A stretch of DNA of 46,034 nt from Candidatus Raymondbacteria bacterium RIFOXYA2_FULL_49_16. GTDB taxonomy: Bacteria > Fibrobacterota > OXYB2-FULL-49-7 > XYB2-FULL-49-35. The position numbers were made by a program, and so were the translations under genes. Every line of letters begins with the position of its first letter. Position 1 is the first letter of the stretch. Shown piece after piece: positions 7,001-14,618 of this stretch. Location: the NCBI GenBank assembly GCA_001789205.1, contig MFYT01000061.1:2480-48513 (forward strand), in the 5' to 3' direction. A model generated the notes under the pieces. That model did no database searches and had not been told where the DNA came from. It was given only the letters and a program-made list of their open reading frames with translations.

Positions 7001-7911
7001 CAGGTTGGCTGTTGCTTCTGTGTGCTCTTGGAGCATGGACACTCATTGCGTTCCTGTACCGGCGCGCGCAGGTTCACAATGCGGACTTTTTTGCCATTGC
7101 AGTAACACTCGGTGCTTCAATCTTTGCGGTCAACCTCGGGCTTGGCGCGTTGTTCCATGGCTTGTCGGGGGCGGCGCTTCTTCCCAAGGTCTGGGGAATA
7201 GCAAACAGCCTTCTTCTCGTCGTGGCCATACCCGTGCTCATGACTGCGCTAAGGCTTGGCGGGCTTGCTCCCACCTGGACCATGATGCAGCTTTCTTTTG
7301 CGCTTGCTACAGTGCTGACACTGTGGTATCCTGGCGGTACAATACAGGGGCCGGGCAAAGCCGGCCTCGCATTGTCCGTGATTGCCATTTTTATGCTGGG
7401 TTTCGATAAGACGCGGCAGGAAAAGGGGGTTGTATCCGCTTTCGGCGCGCAGCAAGTGCCGGGAATACGCTGGTTTGTTCTGGCGCTTTGCATCTTTATC
7501 CTTAACGGAATGAGTTCCTATAGTATGGCCCTTGGCTTTTACGCTGCGCCAGACAATGGTTTCAAACACAAGGCCGGATTCGTAGGCGGCATGGGCGCAG
7601 GCCTGATGGTCTTTGGAAGCCTGGCGCTTCTGGTTAAAAGGGTTTTTAGAAAATCAGGCAATGGCGGCAGCATGGTATCCGGATTTAAGCACGGCGCCAT
7701 CATCGGCCTTTGTTCCGTTACCGGAGTACATTGTTCCCTGGCTGCGTTTGCGTTTGTTCCGGGCTATATTCTGTATCCGGTTACCAGTGGTGGATCCACG
7801 CTGCTGGTAACAGTGCTCTCCATTGTCCTGTACCGCGAGCGGGCGGGCATACCCGGCTGGCTGGGTTTTTGTTTGGGTGTTGCCGGGATTGTGCTGCTCG
7901 GAATAGGATGA
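6997..7911 (+). CDS. DMT-superfamily (EamA/RhaT-like) membrane transporter
   Basis: 304 aa with about ten hydrophobic segments and short loops, in the two-fold (5+5) arrangement of drug/metabolite transporters. It ends in a segment typical of EamA domains (TLLVTVLSIVLYRERAGIPGWLG, then AGIVLLGIG). Inner-membrane protein. Its coupling to the oxidoreductase (ATGA overlap) and the divergent AraC regulator suggests uptake or efflux of the sugar-like compound handled by that enzyme. Repeat copy C begins about 10 bp after its stop codon. Confidence 0.75.
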   Translation: MTGWLLLLCALGAWTLIAFLYRRAQVHNADFFAIAVTLGASIFAVNLGLGALFHGLSGAALLPKVWGIANSLLLVVAIPVLMTALRLGGLAPTWTMMQLSFALATVLTLWYPGGTIQGPGKAGLALSVIAIFMLGFDKTRQEKGVVSAFGAQQVPGIRWFVLALCIFILNGMSSYSMALGFYAAPDNGFKHKAGFVGGMGAGLMVFGSLALLVKRVFRKSGNGGSMVSGFKHGAIIGLCSVTGVHCSLAAFAFVPGYILYPVTSGGSTLLVTVLSIVLYRERAGIPGWLGFCLGVAGIVLLGIG

Positions 7912-7912
7912 A

Positions 7913-8009
7913 CTGATACTGATAAGTATTTTGTTTTTGGGTTCGCGTGATTGCGCATGGACAGATGTAGGGCGAATGTTGTTTCGGCATTTGATATTCC
8001 CCCCCCCCC
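7913..8009 (+). repeat. dispersed intergenic repeat, copy C, ending in an 11-C run
   Basis: A double ACTGAT(A) start leads into GATAAGTATTTTG, GGGTTCGCGTGAT, GGGCGAAT and TTTCGGCATTTGATATT, all matching copies A and B in order and orientation. The similarity fades after a run of eleven C (7999-8009), although GGTCTTTCG at about 8031 may be a trace of the 3' half. This and the next two entries fill the 366-bp gap 7912-8277. Confidence 0.65.
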
Positions 8010-8042
8010 ATTCCCCACTCTGTATTTTCAGGTCTTTCGTGA

Positions 8043-8147
8043 GTTAATTTTTTAACAAAAAAGTAAAAAATTAACTTGAAGTAGAACCTCCAGTTTTTCT
8101 ATAACTCTATTGTCAATTAAATTTTGACAGAGCAGGTAAAATTTACC
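8043..8147. promoter_or_regulatory. three successive inverted repeats upstream of flgJ
   Basis: GTTAATTTTTTA (8043-8054) pairs with TAAAAAATTAAC (8064-8075), a perfect 12-bp inverted repeat. TGTCAA (8111-8116) pairs with TTGACA (8124-8129). GGTAAA-A-TTTACC (8135-8147) is a perfect palindrome. The first could be an AT-rich bidirectional terminator for the permease. The others lie 80-115 bp upstream of the sigma-54 promoter at 8225, where an NtrC-type activator would bind. Confidence 0.4.
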
Positions 8148-8224
8148 TTCACGTCAAACTTCATCTTTGCCGCTTTTCCCGCGTAATTCGCGGTAACCCC
8201 CATGATTATCAATACTCTGTAATA

Positions 8225-8240
8225 CGGCACATGGCTTGCT
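8225..8240 (+). promoter_or_regulatory. sigma-54 (-24/-12) promoter of the flgJNKL operon
   Basis: CGGCACATGGCTTGCT has GG at 8226-8227 and GC at 8238-8239 with ten bases between, matching the -24/-12 consensus (GGCAC...TTGC). Transcription would start near 8251, ~27 nt before the flgJ ATG. A sigma-54 activator is encoded 10 kb downstream. Confidence 0.6.
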
Positions 8241-8277
8241 TTTATCACTCTCTGAGGAAAAGAAAGGTTTGCTTAAT

Positions 8278-9120
8278 ATGTTAAATGAAAGTGGCGCAAT
8301 AAGCACTACAATATTAAATGATCTGCCGGGAAAAAAGGCCGCTGGAAGGTATTCCGACAAAGAGGTCCGGCAGGTTGCGGAACAGTTTGAAGCCATGTTC
8401 ACCACCTATATGCTGAAAGTGATGAACGAATCCATTGACCGGTCAGATCTGGTAAAACGAAACATGGGTGAGGAGATATTTCAGGACCTTTTAAACGAGC
8501 AATATGCGAACAAAGCGGCAAAGACCGGGCAAATGGGCCTTTCCAATCTCATATACAAGACACTGAAAAACGATCCCAGTCAGATAGCTGGTTTTCAAAA
8601 CAAGATCCGCGAACACAATGCCCAGAAACATCTGACCCCCGAGATCATGCAGGCCACTGCCGGGAATTTTGGAGGCCTTGAAAAATACATGAGGAAAAAC
8701 GAGGATGTTGAAACACGCATGAAACGGATCGACAATACCATAAACGCCATTGCAAAACACCATGGCGTTGATCCTGCCTTGGTAAAAGCTGTCATCCGGC
8801 AGGAGTCCCAGGGCGATCCTTACGCAGTCTCTCCAAAAGGCGCAAAAGGACTCATGCAGCTTATGGATTCGACCGCTACCGAGTATGGTGTGGGCAATGT
8901 ATACAACAGCAGCGAAAATATCAACGGCGGAACGCGCTATCTGAAGCAGCTTATTGACCAGTACAACGGCGATCTTGAACGCGCTCTTGCCGCTTACAAT
9001 GCCGGTCCTGACGCGGTCAGGGAATACAACGGTGTGCCTCCTTTTCCCGAAACGGAAAATTATGTAAAACGCGTCCTGGAATACATGAATGCATGTAAAG
9101 CAGGACAAAACCAAGGATAA
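8278..9120 (+). CDS. flgJ: flagellar rod-binding protein FlgJ with lytic transglycosylase domain
   Basis: 280 aa from the ATG at 8278; an in-frame TTG at 8236 lies inside the sigma-54 promoter and is rejected. Residues ~25-90 are the rod-binding domain (QVAEQFEAMFTTYMLKVMNES, then LLNEQYANKAA). Residues ~155-275 are an SLT-type lytic transglycosylase: IAKHHGVDPALVKAVIRQES with catalytic Glu176, GAKGLMQLM, NGGTRYLKQLI, ALAAYNAGP. In the model enterobacteria the second domain is a beta-N-acetylglucosaminidase instead; both types cut peptidoglycan so the rod can pass through the periplasm. First gene of the operon flgJ-flgN-flgK-flgL. Confidence 0.88.
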   Translation: MLNESGAISTTILNDLPGKKAAGRYSDKEVRQVAEQFEAMFTTYMLKVMNESIDRSDLVKRNMGEEIFQDLLNEQYANKAAKTGQMGLSNLIYKTLKNDPSQIAGFQNKIREHNAQKHLTPEIMQATAGNFGGLEKYMRKNEDVETRMKRIDNTINAIAKHHGVDPALVKAVIRQESQGDPYAVSPKGAKGLMQLMDSTATEYGVGNVYNSSENINGGTRYLKQLIDQYNGDLERALAAYNAGPDAVREYNGVPPFPETENYVKRVLEYMNACKAGQNQG

Positions 9121-9124
9121 ATCC

Positions 9125-9628
9125 ATGAAAACGCTCATCAACGCTGTTGAAGAAAAACTGGTCAGACTCACGGGTCTGTACAAGGAATACATGAATGCGC
9201 TCATCATTGAGCAGCAGTTCATTGTCAATGCACGCGCCGAGGAGCTCAACACGCACCTGATCAAAAAACAGGCACTGGTCGAGAAGATTCAGAGCGTGGA
9301 AGAGGAACGTCTTGAAATTATCTCGCGCATTGCAGAAAAAACTGGCAAAAGCATTGCCGAGCTCAAGCTCGACGTCCTTGCCGCAATGCTCGAACCAGCG
9401 GAACGCGACCAGCTTCTGGCCGTGAAAAAGGGACTGCAGCTGGTCATCGGTAGCGTTAGGGCGATTAACAATGTTAACAACCAGCTGCTGCAGGACTCGG
9501 TCGCGTATGTCAGGTCGACCTTTGAACTGGTGACTGGTAAAAAAGAGGTTAAAAAAGGCTATGGCCGCAATGGATGCGTGGCCAGTTCAGTGCAGGTGAG
9601 TAGAAACCTGCTCAATACAAAAATTTGA
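9125..9628 (+). CDS. flgN: FlgN-like flagellar chaperone
   Basis: 167 aa starting at the ATG at 9125, five bases after flgJ, with AAGGAT upstream. It is a helical, coiled-coil-like protein (NAVEEKLVRLTGLYKEYMNAL, EELNTHLIKKQALVEKIQSV, then AINNVNNQLLQDSVAYV), as expected of the FlgN family. FlgN binds FlgK and FlgL in the cytoplasm and delivers them to the flagellar export gate. The position directly before flgK and flgL supports this more strongly than sequence alone, since the family is poorly conserved. Confidence 0.8.
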   Translation: MKTLINAVEEKLVRLTGLYKEYMNALIIEQQFIVNARAEELNTHLIKKQALVEKIQSVEEERLEIISRIAEKTGKSIAELKLDVLAAMLEPAERDQLLAVKKGLQLVIGSVRAINNVNNQLLQDSVAYVRSTFELVTGKKEVKKGYGRNGCVASSVQVSRNLLNTKI

Positions 9629-9647
9629 TTCAGGGAAGGAGAGGAAC

Positions 9648-11645
9648 ATGGGACTTATTGAAGCAATGAACACCGGTGTACGGGGCCTTGCGGCCTCGCA
9701 GCTGGCGCTCGATATCACATCGCAGAACATCTCAAACGCCAATACCGAAGGATATTCGCGCAAACGGCTCACTCTGGAAAGCGCCTATCGGGCTGATCCG
9801 CAGTTTGGCCAAATGGGTTTTGGCGTTGAAATCACCAATGTTACCCGCATCAGGGACTTTTTCATAGACCAGCAGATCAACAACCAGAACAGCCAATGGG
9901 CATATTATAACGAATTGAACTCCACCCTAACGCGTGTGGAGAACATCTTCGGCGAACCTTCTGATACGGCCCTTAGCACAGTTCTCGATAAATTTTGGGA
10001 CGCCTGGGGTGATCTTGCCAATAATCCGGACAGTATTGCGGCCCGCGACGTGGTCAAAGCGACCACGCAGGTGCTTGTGGATACCATGCACAATATCAGC
10101 GGTGAAATCCGGTCGTTGCGCGATGACAAGAACGACAATATCACGGTCACGGTGAACCAGATAAACTCCTATCTCAAACAGATTTATGAATTGAACCGCG
10201 AGATAAGCCTGTCCGAAACAGGGAGCGGAAAAATAGCCAATGATTCGCGCGATGCGCGCGATCTTGCCGTTAAAAACCTATCGGAACTCATCAATGTCAC
10301 AACCGAGGACAATGGTGATGGTTCCATCAGCGTACTCACCAATGGCAACATGCTTGTGTCCCGTTCGGGTTATACGCCCTTGGAAACGACCACGGTTTCC
10401 TATACGAGGCCCGATGGCTCAAGTTATTCCGATTTGGGTGTCCGGTATTCGACAACCAAAGATCCCTATATACCATGGTCAGGCAAACTCAAAGGTATCC
10501 TTGAATCGCGCGATGAAGTGATTCCTTATTACGAAGACAAACTCGATGAAATTGCCAATACTCTTGTTGAACAGGTCAATACGCTGCACCGCCAGGGATA
10601 TACCTTGAATGGCACTGCGGGAATCGACTTTTTCGCGGTCAATTCTCACGACGAACAGACAGTCCGTCATACAGAGCAGGTCAAGAGCTACACATTTGCC
10701 TATACATCATTAGGTATGCCTTTTATCCAGAATCTGGGCACTCCCTATATTGAAAGTGGTTCAATGGCTGTAACCGACAGCTTGGGCAATGCCTATACAG
10801 AAGGAGTCGATTATACCATTGATTACACATCAGGAACAATCACCCTCCTGCCAGCCGGCGCTTTTTCGGCTTTTGCTCCAGGCACCGAGCCGAATGTCGT
10901 TCTCGCCTATAACTATGAGGTGCAACGCGGCCTGCAGTCGGTGCAACAGACCTACGCTTCAAACATAGAACTCTCCGCGGCAATAATTCAGGACGTTAAA
11001 AATATCGCGGCAGCCGAAGGCCAGACCAACCGGAAATACGCTGATGTTTTTACCGACACAGTGGGTCCCGGCGTGTGGCAATATATTCACCGGGCGCCCG
11101 GACCCGACAACACGCTTGGGACTGCGGATGATACGCGCGAACAAGCGTCCCTGGTTCAGGGCACGGTCAAAATCAAGGTGGGCAATACAACACTTCGCGA
11201 AAATCTGGATTACATTATTGATTATTCCAGCGGTCGCTTTTCGCTACTGAACGGCACATACGCGGGCGCAAACTTTCAGGTAGAGTATTCAGCGTCAGTG
11301 TATGGCAGTGATGGCCGCACTGATAATAAAAATGCCGTTGCCATTGCGGCCCTCAGATACAAGGATCTCATGGCCACCGATGTTGCGGGCATGCCGACTG
11401 CGTCCATCAATATGTTCTATTCCGCCTTTATCGGTGAAATGGGCATACACAAGAACGAGGCCACAGCCAACACCGAATCACGGAAATTTCTGCTCGAACA
11501 GTTCGAGGCGCGGCAGGCTGAAATCGCGGGTGTGTCTCTTGACGAGGAACTCGCCAATCTGGTGAAGTACCAGCATACGTACCAGGCATCGGCGCGGGTC
11601 ATTTCAACAGTTGACAAGATGCTCGACATTCTCATGAATCTGTAA
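9648..11645 (+). CDS. flgK: flagellar hook-associated protein 1 FlgK
   Basis: 665 aa with GGAGAGG upstream. The N-terminal rod/hook motif (GLAASQLALDITSQNISNANTEGYSR) and the C-terminal LANLVKYQHTYQASARVISTVDKML helix are the D0/D1 parts that pack at the hook-filament junction. It is longer than usual (about 450-600 aa). The excess includes two beta-rich inserts, residues ~365-426 (GVDYTIDYTSGTITLL) and ~503-551 (VGNTTLRENLDYIIDYSSG), which resemble each other, an insert in FlgL, and a segment of SprA in this window. They would be surface-exposed in the D2/D3 region. Second of three secreted axial proteins encoded here. Confidence 0.93.
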   Translation: MGLIEAMNTGVRGLAASQLALDITSQNISNANTEGYSRKRLTLESAYRADPQFGQMGFGVEITNVTRIRDFFIDQQINNQNSQWAYYNELNSTLTRVENIFGEPSDTALSTVLDKFWDAWGDLANNPDSIAARDVVKATTQVLVDTMHNISGEIRSLRDDKNDNITVTVNQINSYLKQIYELNREISLSETGSGKIANDSRDARDLAVKNLSELINVTTEDNGDGSISVLTNGNMLVSRSGYTPLETTTVSYTRPDGSSYSDLGVRYSTTKDPYIPWSGKLKGILESRDEVIPYYEDKLDEIANTLVEQVNTLHRQGYTLNGTAGIDFFAVNSHDEQTVRHTEQVKSYTFAYTSLGMPFIQNLGTPYIESGSMAVTDSLGNAYTEGVDYTIDYTSGTITLLPAGAFSAFAPGTEPNVVLAYNYEVQRGLQSVQQTYASNIELSAAIIQDVKNIAAAEGQTNRKYADVFTDTVGPGVWQYIHRAPGPDNTLGTADDTREQASLVQGTVKIKVGNTTLRENLDYIIDYSSGRFSLLNGTYAGANFQVEYSASVYGSDGRTDNKNAVAIAALRYKDLMATDVAGMPTASINMFYSAFIGEMGIHKNEATANTESRKFLLEQFEARQAEIAGVSLDEELANLVKYQHTYQASARVISTVDKMLDILMNL

Positions 11646-11660
11646 CAAGGAGGTATTCAT

Positions 11661-12845
11661 ATGATGCGTGTAACATTCACCCAGATCAACGACAATGTCC
11701 AGCGTAATCTGGCGAGCAACTACGCTCAATTGGCAAAGCTGCAGGAACAGCTTAGTTCGGGCAGGAGGCTGAACCGGCCATCTGACGATCCCATTGACAT
11801 GAAAAACAATGTGAACCTGAAGGCGGAATTGGCCCAGGGAACGCAGTATCACCGGAATATCGAAGACGGACTCGCGTGGATGAACATGACCGAAGTGGCG
11901 CTTACGGACATGAACGAGCTTATGCAGCGGTTGCGCGAACAGGCTGTGTATGCAGGCAATGATACTATGACCGGCACTGACCGCCAGTATATCGCGGCTG
12001 AGGTGGAACAACTCCTCAGGCAGGTGGTAAGCCTCACGAATTCATCCTACAAGGGCAACTTTCTCTTTGGCGGTACCAATGGCGACAAGCAGGTCTATGA
12101 ATACACAACAGGCACTACCTTTTCATTTGATAACAGCACACCGGCAACTACCTTGGGCGCAGTGGGAACAACCAATACAATGGTCACCTATTCCAACCGG
12201 GAATACTACCAGTACCAGCGGCTCGATCCCAATACAGTATCAGTGGTCATTGACCCTGCGGGCGCGGGAACACGCGCAATCGAAGGCCAGGATTTCACTG
12301 TTGATTATGCCAATGGAACCATTACCGCCATTGCAGGCGGCCAGCTCGATTTTACTCTTGCGCCGCCGCCTCCTCCGACTGTGGCGGTCACCTTCAGTCA
12401 CTATAACAAGGTAAACAGAGAAAATTCCAGTTCCATCATGCGTGAAATAGAGGAAGGGGTCTCGACCCGGATCAATATCTCGGCAGATGAAGCCTTTGAT
12501 GACACTCAGAGCGGCAGAGAACTCATTGGTATTATTCTCAATTTCAAAGACGGTCTTTTAAAGAACAATGGAACTGTTATAAATGATTCCATCACTGAGA
12601 TGGACCGGATTTTTGAGAATATCAGGGCAGCTCAAAGCACCAATGGTGCGCGTATCAATCGTTTTGAACTTACTCGCGATCGCAATGAGAGCCGGGAAAT
12701 TGAAGTGACCAGGCTCCAAGGAGAACTGGAAGACCTTGATTTTGCTGAGGCTATCATGCAATTCTCCATGAGTGAAAATATCTATAATGCCTCGCTTCGG
12801 GCAGGGGCAAAGGTCATACTTCCAACCCTCGGGGATTTCATATGA
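11661..12845 (+). CDS. flgL: flagellar hook-associated protein 3 FlgL
   Basis: 394 aa, preceded by AAGGAGG; the start may be the first or second ATG (11661 or 11664). The flagellin-like N-terminus (LAKLQEQLSSGRRLNRPSDD) and C-terminal helix (EDLDFAEAIMQFSMSENIYNASL) form the D0/D1 bundle. It is longer than a typical FlgL (~300 aa) because of an insert at residues ~188-250 that includes GQDFTVDYANGTIT and a run of prolines (APPPPP), related to the FlgK inserts. It joins FlgK to the filament. Last gene of the operon; a weak hairpin (TTGCC/GGCAA, 12865-12883) follows. Confidence 0.92.
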   Translation: MMRVTFTQINDNVQRNLASNYAQLAKLQEQLSSGRRLNRPSDDPIDMKNNVNLKAELAQGTQYHRNIEDGLAWMNMTEVALTDMNELMQRLREQAVYAGNDTMTGTDRQYIAAEVEQLLRQVVSLTNSSYKGNFLFGGTNGDKQVYEYTTGTTFSFDNSTPATTLGAVGTTNTMVTYSNREYYQYQRLDPNTVSVVIDPAGAGTRAIEGQDFTVDYANGTITAIAGGQLDFTLAPPPPPTVAVTFSHYNKVNRENSSSIMREIEEGVSTRINISADEAFDDTQSGRELIGIILNFKDGLLKNNGTVINDSITEMDRIFENIRAAQSTNGARINRFELTRDRNESREIEVTRLQGELEDLDFAEAIMQFSMSENIYNASLRAGAKVILPTLGDFI

Positions 12846-12945
12846 TAAATTTACCGGTTAATTATTGCCCCTTTCTTAGGCAAATATGCTATTCACAAAC
12901 TACTTTAAGTTTGCGTAATACTATGTTGAACAATGAAATATGGAA

Positions 12946-12961
12946 TGGCATACGGGTTGCT
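12946..12961 (+). promoter_or_regulatory. sigma-54 (-24/-12) promoter of the flagellin gene
   Basis: TGGCATACGGGTTGCT has GG at 12947-12948 and GC at 12959-12960 with ten bases between, a very good -24/-12 match. The start would be near 12972, with a ~75-nt leader before the flagellin ATG. Confidence 0.75.
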
Positions 12962-13046
12962 TATCATTCATGTGGTCTTGTGTGAAAAAAAAGGTGAAGA
13001 AGAAAATTAAGAATAAGATCAAAGGAAATAATAAAAGGAGGTTCTA

Positions 13047-13889
13047 ATGCCGAGAATTAATCACAACATACCGGCGATGATCACCGGTTCAGCTCTCAGG
13101 CATGTAAACAGGCAGATGGCCACTTCGCTCGAAAGGCTCTCTACAGGTTTACGGATAAACCGTGCGAGCGATGACGCAGCAGGTCTTTCAGTGTCAGAAT
13201 CATTGCGTACCCAGGTACGCGGCACTGCAATGGCCAACAGGAACGCGAACGACGGTATCGCGCTTCTGAGAATTGCGGAAGGAGCGGCCAATGAAATATC
13301 GGCCATGCTTCAGCGTATGCGCGAATTGGCTGTCCAGTCGGACAACGATACGCTTATCACTGTTGACAGGGGATACCTCAACCTGGAATACCAGGCGCTA
13401 ATGGAGGAAATCACCCGTATCTCCGCGGCTGCCCAGTACAACAGCCAGACCCTCATCTATGGCGATGGGTTCGGCGTGTCAGGCGGGAATTCATCTATTC
13501 TCCATATTGGGGCGAACAACCTCAATGGCGTGGACCGCCTTTCGGTCACTATTACCCCGGCTTCCGCGGGCGCCATTGGCCTCACAGGCTCCAGCATTGG
13601 TTCGAACTCGGCCGCGCTTGCAGCCATCTTCAGCCTTGATAACGCCATTCATTCGGTCAATGCCATGCGCGCTAATCTCGGCGCCTATATAAACAGGCTC
13701 GAACACGCGGTAACAAGTCTCGACAACCAGGAAGAGAACATGCAGGCCGCTGAATCGACCATCAGAGATGTTGATTTTGCCGCAGAGACCAGCGCGTTTG
13801 CCCGCCACCAGATACTCATGCAATCATCGACAGCCATGCTTGCGCAGGCCAACCAGGTACCACAGTCGGTCCTGGCCCTGCTCCAGTAA
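13047..13889 (+). CDS. flagellin
   Basis: 280 aa with an AGGAGGT ribosome binding site. The N-terminal domain (INHNIPAMITGSAL, SLERLSTGLRINRASDDAAGLSVSE) and the C-terminal domain (NMQAAESTIRDVDFAAETSAF, ending QANQVPQSVLALLQ) are canonical D0/D1. The variable middle is short (about 75 residues, with HIGANN as in spirochaete FlaB), so the filament is built mainly from the conserved core. It is transcribed alone from a sigma-54 promoter and closed by a strong terminator, as fits a highly expressed structural gene. Confidence 0.95.
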   Translation: MPRINHNIPAMITGSALRHVNRQMATSLERLSTGLRINRASDDAAGLSVSESLRTQVRGTAMANRNANDGIALLRIAEGAANEISAMLQRMRELAVQSDNDTLITVDRGYLNLEYQALMEEITRISAAAQYNSQTLIYGDGFGVSGGNSSILHIGANNLNGVDRLSVTITPASAGAIGLTGSSIGSNSAALAAIFSLDNAIHSVNAMRANLGAYINRLEHAVTSLDNQEENMQAAESTIRDVDFAAETSAFARHQILMQSSTAMLAQANQVPQSVLALLQ

Positions 13890-13922
13890 CGTTTTCGAAG
13901 AGCGCTTCAAGAAATATTCAAA

Positions 13923-13948
13923 GGCCCGCCCGTGGCGGGTCTTTTTTA
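13923..13948 (+). terminator. rho-independent terminator after flagellin
   Basis: Stem GGCCCGCC / GGCGGGTC with a CGT loop, followed by TTTTTT, 34 bp after the flagellin stop codon. Confidence 0.85.
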
Positions 13949-13967
13949 TTATTTTCAATACAGGACA

Positions 13968-14579
13968 ATGAAATATATTTTTGCGGCGTTTTGCTGTATT
14001 GTTTCTTTCTCTTTTCCGGAAGAAAGCAACATTGAGAAGTTACGGGAATATTTTTCGCATCCCCACGACAAGCTTTTTTTCGGCGTTGGGGGAGGGATCT
14101 TTCAGGGCATAAACGAGCACTATACCGCTCAATTCAGCACACTCTACTCGCCTGCGCTTGTTCTGAATGCCGGTGTGGGCGACTATCCTTTTGTGTTTGA
14201 CATCAAATACTGCGTCCAATGGGCGGAAGGCTTTTCAGGCGCCTACAGGAGCGGGGCTGGCGCGTCGCTCACTGAATATGAGATCATGTCGGGCATGCGC
14301 ATTTACCTCTTTTGGCGGAATCGCCGTGTTAAAAATTACCTTTTGTTCTCCGGCATGGGCTCGCAGGAGGTGCTCAGGAGTTCTTCGGACGGCGGGGTGG
14401 AGCCTGTGCAGACAACCGAAGGTGTGCGTTTTGGATTTGCGGCTGGTCTTTGCTTCGATATTTTTCCCGCGGATTATTGTTTCTTGAGCTTGGACTTTGT
14501 CTACAAATACCTGCACAGCGACTTTTTTAAACGCAAGGAGCTGGTTGTGGTGGAGCTGATTTTCAATATCGGCACCTGA
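13968..14579 (+). CDS. small predicted outer-membrane beta-barrel protein, function unknown
   Basis: 203 aa from the ATG at 13968; the frame is open upstream into the terminator, which is ignored. The N-terminus (MKYIFAAFCCIVSFSF) is a signal peptide. The rest alternates polar and hydrophobic/aromatic residues in short strands (FGVGGGIFQGI, ALVLNAGVGDYPFVFDIKY, MSGMRIYLFWRN, FGFAAGLCFDIF, FLSLDFVYKYL, ELIFNI), like an 8-stranded outer-membrane barrel, though the last residue is not aromatic. No named family recognised. It sits between flagellin and the YiiX-like lipoprotein gene, 39 bp before it, so the two may share a transcript. Confidence 0.6.
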   Translation: MKYIFAAFCCIVSFSFPEESNIEKLREYFSHPHDKLFFGVGGGIFQGINEHYTAQFSTLYSPALVLNAGVGDYPFVFDIKYCVQWAEGFSGAYRSGAGASLTEYEIMSGMRIYLFWRNRRVKNYLLFSGMGSQEVLRSSSDGGVEPVQTTEGVRFGFAAGLCFDIFPADYCFLSLDFVYKYLHSDFFKRKELVVVELIFNIGT

Positions 14580-14618
14580 TGTTTTGTTTACCCGCCCGCA
14601 TTTGTTATATTTACAATC

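Noticed and set aside
5795-7042. A 415-codon minus-strand open frame opposite the Gfo/Idh/MocA gene
   Set aside because: Same reason; the plus-strand gene has a strong ribosome binding site, a Rossmann motif and coupling to the next gene.
2446-8009. Repeat copies as integron attC sites
   Set aside because: The position after genes fits, but I could not find the paired core sites (RYYYAAC / GTTRRRY) or the folded symmetry of attC, and no integron integrase is present.
13932-13967. Upstream extension of the small barrel protein gene to a GTG at 13932
   Set aside because: It would begin inside the flagellin terminator and would precede a proper signal peptide that starts at the ATG at 13968.
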